From: Alphaproteobacteria bacterium AO1-B
GTDB taxonomy: Bacteria > Pseudomonadota > Alphaproteobacteria > Rhizobiales > Stappiaceae
Reading direction: 5' to 3'
Assembly (NCBI GenBank): GCA_001890945.1
Contig: MLAX01000001.1
Span: 310,001-374,000 of the forward strand
Length of the DNA stretch: 64,000 bases
Shown here: one piece after another, positions 28,369-38,115 of the stretch
How the letters are laid out: each line of letters starts with the position of its first letter
Numbering within the stretch: the stretch's first letter is position 1
The notes under the pieces: generated by a model
The model's input: the letters and a program-made list of their open reading frames with translations, nothing else
Database searches by the model: none
Told to the model about the DNA's origin: nothing
Translations under genes and position numbers: made by a program

Positions 28369-28867
28369 TCGTCTGGTGGCGACTGAAATCAAACTCTTTG
28401 TGATGTCGGTTCATTCAGTAGTTTGCCAGCAAATCAATCAGCAGTGCCTGCAACAGTAGCGTGGCCGCTCAACAGCGGGCTGTTGAGATCGCAATTGTTT
28501 CGAAACCCCTAATTAAGGTCTTCGGCAACATACGTATAACTCCCTATATTTGCGCAGAAAATCTTACGGTTTGAAACGACGAGACCTCTGCGGCGAGGCG
28601 CCACTTTCCATTACTACGCCATGAGGCGTGGTTTTTGATCAATACAACCGAAAGCTTAGGCGTCACAAGAATTGTCGTTTCTGAGCACTTCCCTCTTGCA
28701 GCAGGTCTCAAGCCGTCGTTTAATGTTCATATGAGCGTCATATAACGTTCATATGAAAACAATACGAAACGCAGGCGTTATCCTTTTGGCGTTGAAGAAG
28801 CCGTCAGCGCCATGACAAACCAACTGCTGATCAGGGCGGCCAGCCCTGCTAGATGGGAGCAAACAAT
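28369..28867. other. 499-base intergenic region upstream of ugpB
   Basis: No convincing gene. Its contents are a perfect 7-bp stem CTCAACA/TGTTGAG near 28468-28487, a small hairpin ACGCC-ATGA-GGCGT followed by GGTTTTT near 28615-28637 (possible terminator), and the Pho box at 28723-28756. Composition is more AT-rich than the flanking genes. Confidence 0.7.
28723..28756 (+). promoter_or_regulatory. Pho box with three 11-bp-spaced repeats
   Basis: TGTTCATA, GCGTCATA and CGTTCATA repeat with the shared TCATA core exactly 11 bases apart (28727, 28738, 28749). This is the spacing and general sequence of PhoB-binding direct repeats (CTGTCAT units every 11 bp). It ends 112 bases before ugpB, fitting phosphate-starvation control of glycerol-3-phosphate uptake. 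Confidence 0.75.
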
Positions 28868-30178
28868 ATGGCTTACCGTAAGACAGTCGCCAGCCTCGTA
28901 GCTGCTGCGGCCCTTCTGGGTACCTCTTCCGCGTCCTACGCGGCGACCGAAATCTCCTGGTGGTTTGCCCATGGCGGCCATCTCGGTGAAGTGGTCAACC
29001 AAATCGGTGAAAACTACAACGCTTCTCAGGATGCTTGTCAGATCACTCCGGTCTTCAAGGGCACTTATGAAGAGACCTTGACCTCCGGCATCGCCGCGTT
29101 CCGCGCAGGTGAGCAGCCGAACATCCTGCAGGTGTTCGACGCTGGTGCAGCAACGATCATCGGCGCCAAGGGGGCTGTCGTTCCGGCACAGGACATCCTG
29201 GAAAACGCTGGTGTTGAGTTCAACAGCGAAGATTACATCGAAGGCGTCCGCAACTTTTACGCAGACAGCGAAGGCAAGATGATCGGCATGCCGTTCAACT
29301 CGTCCACGCCGATCCTGTACGTGAACGAAGAAGCTCTCGAAAAAGCTGGTGTTGAAGCTCCGAAGACTTGGGAAGAATTCCAGGAAATCGCACCGAAGCT
29401 GAAAGAAGCTGGCTACGTGCCGCTCGCTCAGTCTCACCTGCCGTGGATCTTCACAGAGAACTTCAAGTCCCGCCATAACCTGCAGTTCGCAACGAACAAC
29501 AACGGTTTTGATGGTGCTGAAGGCACTCAACTGGTGTTCGGTGAGCCGATCAAGAACCACTTCACCGCTGTCAAAGGCTGGCTCGACGATGGTCTTTTCG
29601 GTTATTACGGCACAGGCTGGGGCGACAACCAGACACCGTTCAACGAAGGCAAAGTCGCCATGTGGCTCGGTTCTTCGGGCTCTTTCGGTGGTATCCAGAA
29701 GACCGTTGAGTTCCCGTTCTCCGCGACATACCTGCCTTACTGGGATGCAGTTGAAGGCGCAGGCACCGGCACGTTCATCGGCGGCGGCGCTCTGTTCGCA
29801 ATGGCCGGCAAGCCGGAAGAAGAAAACAAGTGTGTTGCTTCCTTCTTCGAGTACCTGACTTCACCGGAAGTCCAGTACATGTGGCACCGTGAAACCGGTT
29901 ATGTGCCGATCACAAATGCTGCATACGACCTCGCCAAGAAAGACGGTCACTACGACCGCAACCCGGCCGCTGAAGTTGGTATCAAGCAGTTGACCCTCCC
30001 AGGTGGTGAGTGGACTAAAGGCTACCGTATGGGCTTCTACGTCCAGATCCGCGACATCATGAACCGCGAATACGGCAAGATCCTCGCCGGTGAAACGACT
30101 GTTGAAGACGCCTTCAAGAATATTGAAGCCGACGGCAACAAGCTTCTTGAGCGTTTCGCCAAGACCACCAGCAACTAA
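28868..30178 (+). CDS. ugpB: glycerol-3-phosphate ABC transporter, periplasmic binding protein
   Basis: A 436-residue binding protein of the extracellular solute-binding family 1. A signal peptide ends at about SASYA (27). The mature start ATEISWWFAHGGHLGEVVNQI, then TPVFKGTYEETLTSGIAAFRA, ILQVFDAGAATIIGAKGA and MPFNSSTPILYVN match UgpB. It captures sn-glycerol-3-phosphate or its diesters. ATG 28868 has GGGAGC upstream and is preferred over ATG 28853, which lacks one. It is first gene of ugpBAEC, with tandem hairpins after it that probably raise its level relative to the membrane subunits. Confidence 0.93.
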   Translation: MAYRKTVASLVAAAALLGTSSASYAATEISWWFAHGGHLGEVVNQIGENYNASQDACQITPVFKGTYEETLTSGIAAFRAGEQPNILQVFDAGAATIIGAKGAVVPAQDILENAGVEFNSEDYIEGVRNFYADSEGKMIGMPFNSSTPILYVNEEALEKAGVEAPKTWEEFQEIAPKLKEAGYVPLAQSHLPWIFTENFKSRHNLQFATNNNGFDGAEGTQLVFGEPIKNHFTAVKGWLDDGLFGYYGTGWGDNQTPFNEGKVAMWLGSSGSFGGIQKTVEFPFSATYLPYWDAVEGAGTGTFIGGGALFAMAGKPEEENKCVASFFEYLTSPEVQYMWHRETGYVPITNAAYDLAKKDGHYDRNPAAEVGIKQLTLPGGEWTKGYRMGFYVQIRDIMNREYGKILAGETTVEDAFKNIEADGNKLLERFAKTTSN

Positions 30179-30195
30179 GGCTGACGAAACTATGC

Positions 30196-30263
30196 GGGGA
30201 CGCAGAACACGCGTCCCCGTTCTTTAGGGCTGATGGCGGGTCGACAGATTTCTGGAGACCCGC
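30196..30263 (+). terminator. two tandem intercistronic hairpins between ugpB and ugpA
   Basis: Hairpin 1: GGGGACGC (30196-30203) with GCGTCCCC (30211-30218), then GTTCTTT. Hairpin 2: GCGGGTC (30236-30242) with GACCCGC (30257-30263), then TTTCTCC. They could act as partial terminators or mRNA-stabilising ends so that the binding protein is made in excess. Confidence 0.7.
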
Positions 30264-30284
30264 TTTCTCCGTTGCGGTGACGTG

Positions 30285-31166
30285 ATGAAAAAAGTTCAAT
30301 TTCAGACTGGATGGGTTCCCTACATGCTGCTTTTACCGCAGCTGGTAATCGTAACAGTCTTCTTCCTCTGGCCGGCCGCAGAAGCCGTGCAGTCTTCCTT
30401 CTATCTGGAAGACCCCTTTGGCTTCGGCGCAACATTTGTCGGCTTCGACAATTTCGTCGATACCGTAACCTCAACGGATTATGGCCGTGTGGCGCGTTTC
30501 ACGGCTGTCTTTACCTTCTTTGTAACCTTCCTCTCCCTCGGAATCGCGTTGCTTCTAGCCGTGAAGGCCGACAAGGTCTTGCGGGGAGGCTCCTCGTATA
30601 AGACGCTTCTGATGTGGGTGTACGCGGTTGCGCCTCCGGTTGCGGGTCTGATCGGCGTGATGCTGTTCGACCAGCACGTGGGACCGATCGTGGAGTTTTT
30701 TGCGCTTTTCGGTTGGGAAATGCAGATCGGGGTCGACTACTTCGACACGAGCTTCGCCATGACCGTAACAGCGGTCTGGAAACAGGTTCCGGTCAACTTC
30801 ATCTTCTTCCTATCTGGCCTTCAAGGCATTTCCAAGTCGGTCCAAGAGGCTGCCAGCATTGACTGCCGGTCCAGTTTCCGCCGGTTCTGGACCGTCACGT
30901 TCCCGCTGCTCGCGCCGACCGGTTTCTTCCTGTTGATCATCAACATCACCTACGCGTTCTTCGACACGTTCGGTATCGTCGACATCATTGTGAAACAGGA
31001 GCCGGGCAACAACCCGGTTACCCTCGTCTACAAGGTCTTCCTTGACGGTTTCCGGGGCAATGACCTTGGCGGGTCGTCCGCGCAGTCGGTCATTCTGATG
31101 GTGCTGGTTTTCATACTTACCGTCGTTCAGTTCAGGCTGATCGAGCGACGCGTTCACTACACCTGA
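30285..31166 (+). CDS. ugpA: glycerol-3-phosphate ABC transporter permease UgpA
   Basis: A 293-residue permease with six membrane helices, starting FQTGWVPYMLLLPQLVIVTVFFLWPA. The EAA-type cytoplasmic loop lies near SKSVQEAASIDCRSSFRRFWTVTFPLLAP, where it contacts the ATPase. It is the MalF-like half of the channel. GTG at 30282 precedes the ATG at 30285, and I use the ATG. It lies between ugpB and ugpE, with ugpE 10 bases downstream. Confidence 0.93.
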   Translation: MKKVQFQTGWVPYMLLLPQLVIVTVFFLWPAAEAVQSSFYLEDPFGFGATFVGFDNFVDTVTSTDYGRVARFTAVFTFFVTFLSLGIALLLAVKADKVLRGGSSYKTLLMWVYAVAPPVAGLIGVMLFDQHVGPIVEFFALFGWEMQIGVDYFDTSFAMTVTAVWKQVPVNFIFFLSGLQGISKSVQEAASIDCRSSFRRFWTVTFPLLAPTGFFLLIINITYAFFDTFGIVDIIVKQEPGNNPVTLVYKVFLDGFRGNDLGGSSAQSVILMVLVFILTVVQFRLIERRVHYT

Positions 31167-31176
31167 GGGGCGAGAG

Positions 31177-32019
31177 ATGAGAAAAGTTCAAATTCTGGAT
31201 CACGTGATCCTGCTCTTGGGTGTCTTCTTCATGGTAACGCCTGTTGCCTTGGCGTTCATGACCAGCACGCATGACGCGATCACCATTTACAAGGAAGGCA
31301 TCCAGTTCCTTCCGGGTGACAAGTTCCTGGAAAACTACGAGACGGTTCTGTTCCGTGCCGGCGGGTTTACCAAGGAAGTCGACGGGTTTGTCATGCTGAT
31401 GAACTCAATGATCCTTGGGTTCGGCTTTGCCATCGGCAAGATCATCATTTCGATGATCGCGGCCTATGCGATCGTATACTTCCGGTTTCCAATGGCAACT
31501 TTCTGCTTCTGGATCATTTTCGCGACGCTGCTGCTTCCTCTGGAAGTGCGCATCTTGCCGTCTTACGAGATCGTTCAGTCGCTGGGTCTGGTGAACACGT
31601 ACACCGGCCTGATTGTTCCGTTGATCGCATCTGCGACCGGCACCTTCTTCTTCCGTCAGTTCTTCATGTCCGTCCCCGACGAGCTTTTGGAGGCGGCCCG
31701 GATCGATGGCGCAGGTCCCTGGAAGTTCTTCAAGGATATCCTTGTGCCGCTGTCACAAACAATGATCGCGGCCATCTTCATCATCATGTTCGTATATGGC
31801 TGGAACCAGTATCTCTGGCCGACCTTGATCACCACAGAGGAATCCCTGTTCACGCTGGTTCGCGGCATCAAACAGATCATGCAGGTCTGGGTTGGCGCAC
31901 AGATCCCGGCGCTGAATGAGGCGATGGCACTTGCCATCCTGGCCATCGTGCCGCCCGTTCTCATCGTGGTGATCTTCCAGAGCTGGTTCGTCAAAGGGCT
32001 CGTCGAGAGCGATAAGTGA
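31177..32019 (+). CDS. ugpE: glycerol-3-phosphate ABC transporter permease UgpE
   Basis: A 280-residue, six-helix MalG-like permease. The EAA loop is VPDELLEAARIDGAGPWKFFKDILVPL, and FVYGWNQYLWPTLITTEE is typical of UgpE. The ribosome site GGGGCGAGAG lies just before ATG. The ugpC start follows eight bases after its stop, so the operon is compact. Confidence 0.94.
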   Translation: MRKVQILDHVILLLGVFFMVTPVALAFMTSTHDAITIYKEGIQFLPGDKFLENYETVLFRAGGFTKEVDGFVMLMNSMILGFGFAIGKIIISMIAAYAIVYFRFPMATFCFWIIFATLLLPLEVRILPSYEIVQSLGLVNTYTGLIVPLIASATGTFFFRQFFMSVPDELLEAARIDGAGPWKFFKDILVPLSQTMIAAIFIIMFVYGWNQYLWPTLITTEESLFTLVRGIKQIMQVWVGAQIPALNEAMALAILAIVPPVLIVVIFQSWFVKGLVESDK

Positions 32020-32027
32020 GGTTTTAA

Positions 32028-33104
32028 ATGTCAACGATTACTCTCGACACTGTCCGTAAGGTCTATGCGGGCAATGTGGAAGCGGTTAAGGGCGTTTCCA
32101 TCGACATCGCCGATGGCGAGTTCATCGTGCTTGTCGGTCCGTCCGGCTGCGGCAAGTCCACCTTGTTGCGCATGGTTGCCGGTCTTGAGGACATTACCAC
32201 CGGTGAGATCAAGATCGGCGATCGGCTGGTCAACAATGTCGATCCGGCCGACCGTGACATTGCCATGGTGTTCCAGAACTATGCGCTCTATCCGCACATG
32301 TCGGTCTACAACAACCTTGCCTACGGCCTGAAGAACCGGGGCATGGACAAGACGGAAATCGACCGCCGGGTAAAGGAAGCCGCACGGATCCTTGAGATCG
32401 GGGACTATCTGGATCGAAAGCCGCGGGCCCTGTCCGGCGGCCAGCGTCAGCGCGTGGCCATGGGCCGGGCGATTGTCCGTGAACCGGCCGCCTTCCTGTT
32501 TGACGAGCCGCTTTCCAATCTGGACGCCAAGTTGCGTGTCCAGATGCGTGTTGAAATCAAGCGTCTGCAGCGGTCGCTCGGCACCACCAGCGTCTATGTG
32601 ACCCATGACCAGCTCGAAGCCATGACTTTGGCGGATCGGCTCGTAGTTTTGAACGGTGGCAACATCGAACAGATCGGAGCTCCGATCGACGTTTATGACA
32701 AGCCTGCGTCGACATTTGTGGCGAGCTTCATTGGCTCGCCCGCGATGAACCTCTTGGACGTTGCAGCAAACGGATCAGGTTTGGCCTTGAACGCGGGTTC
32801 CGGTCTTTCGGGCGCGAACACCAAGGGCAAGGACGCCTACAAGATCGGTATCCGTCCGGAGCATCTCACCGTTGTGGAAGATCCGCATTCCGGTGACGGC
32901 ATTGGACTTGAAGTCAAAGTAAACGTGTTGGAGCCGGTTGGCGCCGAGAGCTATGTCTATGCGAGCTTCGAAGATGGCGGACCGGAAATCGTGATCCGCG
33001 TCTCCAGCCATGCGCGTCATGAACCGGGCGAGACCATGTATCTCGCGGCAGCTCCGGAAAACGTTCATTTCTTTGACGCTGAGACCGGCAAACGGATCGA
33101 CTAA
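32028..33104 (+). CDS. ugpC: glycerol-3-phosphate ABC transporter ATPase UgpC
   Basis: A 358-residue MalK-type ATPase with Walker [11 protein letters not shown]-loop [13 protein letters not shown], signature [14 protein letters not shown], Walker [12 protein letters not shown] and H-loop [10 protein letters not shown]-terminal TOBE/MOP regulatory domain (about 240-355) includes [10 protein letters not shown]. It energises uptake by UgpA and UgpE. In E. coli phosphate inhibits this subunit. A strong terminator follows. Confidence 0.95.
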   Translation: MSTITLDTVRKVYAGNVEAVKGVSIDIADGEFIVLVGPSGCGKSTLLRMVAGLEDITTGEIKIGDRLVNNVDPADRDIAMVFQNYALYPHMSVYNNLAYGLKNRGMDKTEIDRRVKEAARILEIGDYLDRKPRALSGGQRQRVAMGRAIVREPAAFLFDEPLSNLDAKLRVQMRVEIKRLQRSLGTTSVYVTHDQLEAMTLADRLVVLNGGNIEQIGAPIDVYDKPASTFVASFIGSPAMNLLDVAANGSGLALNAGSGLSGANTKGKDAYKIGIRPEHLTVVEDPHSGDGIGLEVKVNVLEPVGAESYVYASFEDGGPEIVIRVSSHARHEPGETMYLAAAPENVHFFDAETGKRID

Positions 33105-33157
33105 ATCGAACCGTTTTTGAGGCAGGCGGCAATACGAGGGTCGGCCTGCCTCGAGTA

Positions 33158-33188
33158 AACCACCCCGAGCAATCGGGGTGGTTTTTTA
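33158..33188 (+). terminator. terminator of the ugp operon
   Basis: AACCACCCCGA pairs with TCGGGGTGGTT and is followed by TTTTTATTT. A second stem GGCAGGC/GCCTGCC lies just before it (33121-33150). Confidence 0.9.
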
Positions 33189-33250
33189 TTTGGCACTCCG
33201 TTGCTGTCGAGGTTCCGGTAGCACGGCACGACAAATGAATGTCAGGTTTT

Positions 33251-34012
33251 CTACCCGTCCGGATTTGAGGAACTGATTGGTTCGGTCCCGGAGGTCTGCG
33301 GCGCCTGGCGCAGGTAAGTGTTGACGGCGTCAATGAGCCGAAGGGATTGCGATCCCTTACAGGCAATACCGATCGGGACGCTTTTCAAAGGGTTCTTTGC
33401 GTCGTAGTTCGGCACAGGTATGTCGTTGACCCTAAAGTAGACAAGTGTTTCAGGTATCCACCCCAAAAACACATCAAGTCTGCCAAGTGTCAGCATGTTG
33501 ACCGCTGCGCGGGGTGTGTCGACCCGCCGAATATCAGTCAGGTTGGTTTCGACCCTGGTCCCCAGCGGCATTCCCTGAATAGCCCCGACATCAAGAGTTT
33601 TGAGATTGTCGATTGCGAGATCTGGAGCGTCAGGTCTTAGTGAAAAGGCGTGAAGCTCCACTTTGTCCCACACGTTCGAGAGTGTTGCGCCGGGGCAATG
33701 GCTGATCTCGGGGTCTTCATTGCAAGGACTGACGCAGCAGTCTTCACATTTGGTGAACTGAAGGATCGCGCGGGCCGGCGGCATGAAGCGGAAGTCGACT
33801 TGAAGGTTTTGCTGCCGGGCGGCGGACAAAACAATCTGATCATACCGGCCACGCGCATCCGGTTGGTGGTGTCCGTCCAGCTCGGTCGTGAAGATTGTAA
33901 TGGGGTCGGCTTGCGCTATTCCGGTCACCGAAACCGAGGTGATCAAAACTGACAAAGCCAGGAACGCGGCCTTCAGGATTGAGACTGGCAAAAATTCAAA
34001 ATTGGCCGACAT
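33251..34012 (-). CDS. periplasmic solute-binding-like protein with a cysteine cluster
   Basis: A protein of about 253 residues with an N-terminal signal peptide (hydrophobic 13-33, cleavage near AQA-DP). The mature part starts with ITIFTTELDGHHQPD and resembles family 3 solute-binding proteins, for example RYDQIVLSAARQQNL and AVNMLTLGRLDVFLGWIPET (two-lobe fold). An unusual cysteine-rich insert, KCEDCCVSPCNEDPEISHC, lies at about 85-105 and suggests disulfides or metal binding. No permease or ATPase gene is adjacent, so it may be a sensor or orphan rather than a transporter subunit. The chosen ATG has a weak ribosome site. The frame stays open for 89 more codons upstream. Confidence 0.65.
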   Translation of the reverse strand: MSANFEFLPVSILKAAFLALSVLITSVSVTGIAQADPITIFTTELDGHHQPDARGRYDQIVLSAARQQNLQVDFRFMPPARAILQFTKCEDCCVSPCNEDPEISHCPGATLSNVWDKVELHAFSLRPDAPDLAIDNLKTLDVGAIQGMPLGTRVETNLTDIRRVDTPRAAVNMLTLGRLDVFLGWIPETLVYFRVNDIPVPNYDAKNPLKSVPIGIACKGSQSLRLIDAVNTYLRQAPQTSGTEPISSSNPDG

Positions 34013-34318
34013 GGTTCTGTGCTTGGCGAGAGATAAACGCCATCTCGAGTGTTGAAGGTTTTCAGCTGGTTCAGTTTGCGCAACCTGCTGCTTTGTTACC
34101 AAACATAAGTGAGCCGGACCGGAATTGTTATTGTGTAAATGGATGATGGTAAGGATAACAGCGCGTGCGGGCTGAAAGCTTTGAGCGATCATCATCTGGC
34201 GGCGAATGAACCAGAAAAGGGGCCTCCTGACGGTACTTGTCAGGAGCGCTGAAGTGTCGGCTGGAACAATCACAGGCAATCATGCGATGTAGGCTCCTCA
34301 GAAGAACAGGAGCCGCAC
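34013..34318. other. 306-base divergent intergenic region
   Basis: It lies between the solute-binding-like gene (minus) and the HEAT-repeat gene (plus), so it should hold both promoters. I see no strong operator, repeat or RNA. An AT-rich stretch around 34126-34160 is the likeliest promoter area. Confidence 0.5.
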
Positions 34319-35449
34319 TTGGAACCCTTCAAAAACAAAATCTCACCGGAGTTTGTTCAGTGTCTGGCCAACCATCTTGACCGGACCATTGTTGGGTTCC
34401 AAAAAACGGCCTTTGAAAGGGAAATTCTGGGCCAACTGCAGCAACTTGAACTGAAGCAGAGAGCCCGGCTCATTGCGGATGTCACCACGAAGCATTTGCC
34501 TGACGCGCTCGAGAGCCGGTTTTCGATCTTGCGCTCGCTTCTTCATTCCGATCCGGAGGGCGTGGTCGATCGGGACAGCGACGAGAACGGGATCTGCGGC
34601 TGGGGCATGATGCCGCTGGGTATGATTGTTTCTGACTCCGGCCTGAATGACTTTGACGCTTCGTTCGATCTCATGAAGGAAATGACCAAGCGGGCGACTG
34701 CCGAATTCGATGTCCGGCCCTTTTTGGCAAAAGACCAGGAAAGAGCGCTCTCCATCATGACACCTTGGACAGAGGATCCCAACGTGCATGTCAGGCGTCT
34801 GGTCTCTGAAGGCACACGTCCGCGGTTGCCCTGGGGCATGCGCCTCAATCAGCTGATCGAGGATCCAACACCGACCTTGCCGTTTCTGGAGGCCTTGAAA
34901 GACGACCCGGAAGAGTATGTGCGCCGCTCTGTCGCAAACCATTTGAATGACATTGCAAAGGATCACCCGGCCTTGGTGAGCGACATCGCGGCTAACTGGC
35001 TCAAAGATGCAACGCCGCAGCGGGAGAAGTTAGTTTGGCATGCCTGCCGGTCTTTGATCAAAAGCGGCTATGAACCGGCCTTGCGCGCTTTTGGTCTCAA
35101 CGCGCCAGAAATTCATCTCGCAGATTTGAGCATTGAAACTGAGAAGGTCCGCTTCGGTGGCTCGTTGTCCTTTTCGGCTGCGTTGAAATCGACAGCAATG
35201 AGGTCTCAGGATCTGATTATTGATTACGTCCTGCACTTTCGAAAGGCCAACGGCAAACTGGCGCCGAAAGTATTCAAGTGGACGAAAGCCACATTGGACC
35301 CCGGCACCGTTCATAGGCTTTCCCGTTTTCATCCGATCCGACCGATCACGACACGGACCTACTACGGCGGCACACAGGCCGTGAGCTTGCGTATCAACGG
35401 TCAGGATTTTGGGTATCAAGAGTTCGATCTTCAAATGCCAGACGGCTGA
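34319..35449 (+). CDS. HEAT-repeat protein of the AlkD-like DNA alkylation repair family
   Basis: A 376-residue, mostly helical protein. Segments such as ALSIMTPWTEDPNVHVRRLVSEGTRPRLPWG and ALKDDPEEYVRRSVANHLNDIAKDHP are typical of the bacterial AlkD/AlkC-related HEAT-repeat proteins annotated DNA alkylation repair. AlkD is a glycosylase removing 3- and 7-alkylpurines. Activity is not proven for this subgroup. The C-terminal 100 residues (LSFSAALKSTAMRSQDLIIDYVLHFRK) form a beta-rich tail typical of the subgroup. TTG is the likely start because CAGGAG lies eight bases upstream and no ATG is available until about residue 97. Another alkylation-repair gene, ada, is at 53388. Confidence 0.75.
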   Translation: MEPFKNKISPEFVQCLANHLDRTIVGFQKTAFEREILGQLQQLELKQRARLIADVTTKHLPDALESRFSILRSLLHSDPEGVVDRDSDENGICGWGMMPLGMIVSDSGLNDFDASFDLMKEMTKRATAEFDVRPFLAKDQERALSIMTPWTEDPNVHVRRLVSEGTRPRLPWGMRLNQLIEDPTPTLPFLEALKDDPEEYVRRSVANHLNDIAKDHPALVSDIAANWLKDATPQREKLVWHACRSLIKSGYEPALRAFGLNAPEIHLADLSIETEKVRFGGSLSFSAALKSTAMRSQDLIIDYVLHFRKANGKLAPKVFKWTKATLDPGTVHRLSRFHPIRPITTRTYYGGTQAVSLRINGQDFGYQEFDLQMPDG

Positions 35450-35466
35450 CGGTTCCAATCAGGTCT

Positions 35467-36099
35467 CTAGAACCAATTCAGTTTTGGTTCCGGTGAAACA
35501 CCAGCCCCTGGATTGCTGAGATCGAGATCGACATCCCCTGCAATGCCACCCACCGTGCCGTCGTCCGAGTACTGCCAGATGGCATAGGTTTTCCAAGGGG
35601 AGGGAATCTCGGGCGCACTCGCCGTTGTGTAATTCGCGACCCACAACGGATAATCGGAGAAGTCGGGACTGCCCAACCGCTGCCAAAACGCCGGGGAGAC
35701 ATAGATCATCGGGGTACACTTGAGTTGCGTCTTCAGGCTTTGGAGAAGCTCTTTTAAAGCATAGATGTATGTGGAAGCAGAGACACCTTCCATATCCTCA
35801 CAGTCTATCGCCGGCGGCAAATCGGAGGTTGGATCATAGCCCGCGGATCTCAACTGCTGGATCAAAAGGTCTGCCTGTTTCAAGAAACAGTCTGTTGGAA
35901 GGAAGTAGTGGTAAGCGCCGCACTTTACGCTGTTGTTCTTGCACCCTGCCCAATTCGACAAGAACATCGGATCCGGTGAACTCTCTCCTTCACTGGCCTT
36001 GATCATGGCAAACTCAGTTCCGTCCGCAGCAACACCTGCCCAATTGACCGTCCCTTGGTAATGGGAAACGTCGATGCCCCGTCCACCTGTCGTGTCCAT
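35467..36099 (-). CDS. glycoside hydrolase family 25 (lysozyme-like) protein
   Basis: A 210-residue single-domain GH25 muramidase. GIDVSHYQGTVNW at the N-terminus is the family opening with the first catalytic-site Asp. FAMIKASEG, PPAIDCEDMEG (DxE catalytic pair) and PLWVANYT with AIWQYSDDG follow. No signal peptide or membrane segment is visible at the chosen ATG, which is odd for an enzyme that must reach peptidoglycan. Phage endolysins share this property, but no other phage genes surround it. It converges with the HEAT-repeat gene (17 bases between stops). Confidence 0.88.
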   Translation of the reverse strand: MDTTGGRGIDVSHYQGTVNWAGVAADGTEFAMIKASEGESSPDPMFLSNWAGCKNNSVKCGAYHYFLPTDCFLKQADLLIQQLRSAGYDPTSDLPPAIDCEDMEGVSASTYIYALKELLQSLKTQLKCTPMIYVSPAFWQRLGSPDFSDYPLWVANYTTASAPEIPSPWKTYAIWQYSDDGTVGGIAGDVDLDLSNPGAGVSPEPKLNWF

Positions 36100-36165
36100 G
36101 CGTTACACTCCGTCTGTTGCCTACGAAGTGAGAGACGCGGCACAGGCCGTGTTGTGAGGAAAGGC

Positions 36166-37351
<1,186 letters not shown>

Positions 37352-37368
<17 letters not shown>

Positions 37369-37711
37369 GATCTTTCTGGAGTTTTTTGGAAAGCTTACCC
37401 GCAACGATTGCGTGGGCTGCCGAAATGTATGCTTTCAGATCATCGTCCGAAATACTGCTGTCGTCTTCCCGCTGAACCCACTTGGCCCGCGCAAGATATG
37501 GGGCGGGAATGACGCCGTCCTGTTGGATCAACAGGGAATAGGAAATGTCCGAACACTTGAAGCTGAATTTCTCGTGGGTGCCTTCGCCCCAGCCGGAGCA
37601 AATGGCGAATATCTTGCCACCAACTTTCCAAACGGACGCATTGCCCCACTGGATTACGTTCGTGGTTGCGGGAAGTGTTTTGCAGTAAGCGTCGAATTCG
37701 TTCCGGTCCAT
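37352..37711 (-). CDS. MmcQ/YjbR family protein
   Basis: A 119-residue protein of the YjbR (DUF419) fold. VIQWGNASVWKVGGKIFAI is the core signature, with LLIQQDGVIPAPYLARAKWVQ and the helical end DDDLKAYISAAHAIVAGKLSKK. The fold is known structurally and resembles DNA-binding double-wing proteins, but no firm function is established. It overlaps the downstream MFS gene on the same strand. Confidence 0.88.
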
Positions 37712-37999
37712 GAGAACTGACTATCACTAAGAGGAAAAACAAATGCGGAGGAAGTGATAGCCCATGGAGGAAAGGCGAAAAAGGGAAATCAGAACAAGGG
37801 TTCGTGTTGTTGAAATGATGTCGGGCGGCGGAGGCCAGAGCCGGCCTTGGAAAAGAGCGAGCCGCTCCCCACTTAGTCGAGAGGCGGTTTTTGCAATAAC
37901 GGTCACTCACCGCCCTGACCTCTTAGCCAATTGACGTTGCAGCCAGCTTGTGTACGGCCATTGGAAAACAAAGCAAAAACAGCCGAATTCGGCAGTGTC
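37712..37999. other. intergenic sequence before the heat-shock promoter
   Basis: Divergent region between the MmcQ gene and hsp20 (404 bases in total with the promoter and leader). No supported gene. A hairpin-like GCGAGCCGCTCCCC to GAGAGGCGG stretch near 37856-37888 is the only structure seen. Confidence 0.5.
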
Positions 38000-38029
38000 C
38001 TTGAATCAATTTTAACATATCTCCATATT
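38000..38029 (+). promoter_or_regulatory. sigma-32 (RpoH)-type heat-shock promoter
   Basis: CTTGAA (38000-38005), a 15-base AT-rich spacer and CTCCATATT (38021-38029) match the RpoH consensus CTTGAA-N(13-15)-CCCCATNTA closely. It is placed about 87 bases before the hsp20 ATG. Confidence 0.72.
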
Positions 38030-38040
38030 TAATGATGAAG

Positions 38041-38115
38041 GGAGCAAGACGCTCCTGTCCGGGTGCCTTACGAAAAGGGTCCGGATGCAAGGTCGCTTCG
38101 ACAAGGACTTTGAGG
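38041..38115 (+). promoter_or_regulatory. structured 5' leader of hsp20, possible RNA thermometer
   Basis: Hairpin 1: GGAGC-AAGAC-GCTCC (38041-38055). Structure 2: AAAGGGTCC (38074-38082) can pair with GGACTTT (38105-38111), enclosing an inner GTCG/CGAC stem. The 3' arm contains the ribosome-binding AAGGA. Small-heat-shock-gene leaders of rhizobia (ROSE type) have this general architecture. No ROSE consensus could be confirmed by eye. Confidence 0.45.

Noticed and set aside
35467..36099. GH25 gene as part of a prophage
   Set aside because: No capsid, tail, portal, terminase or integrase genes nearby.
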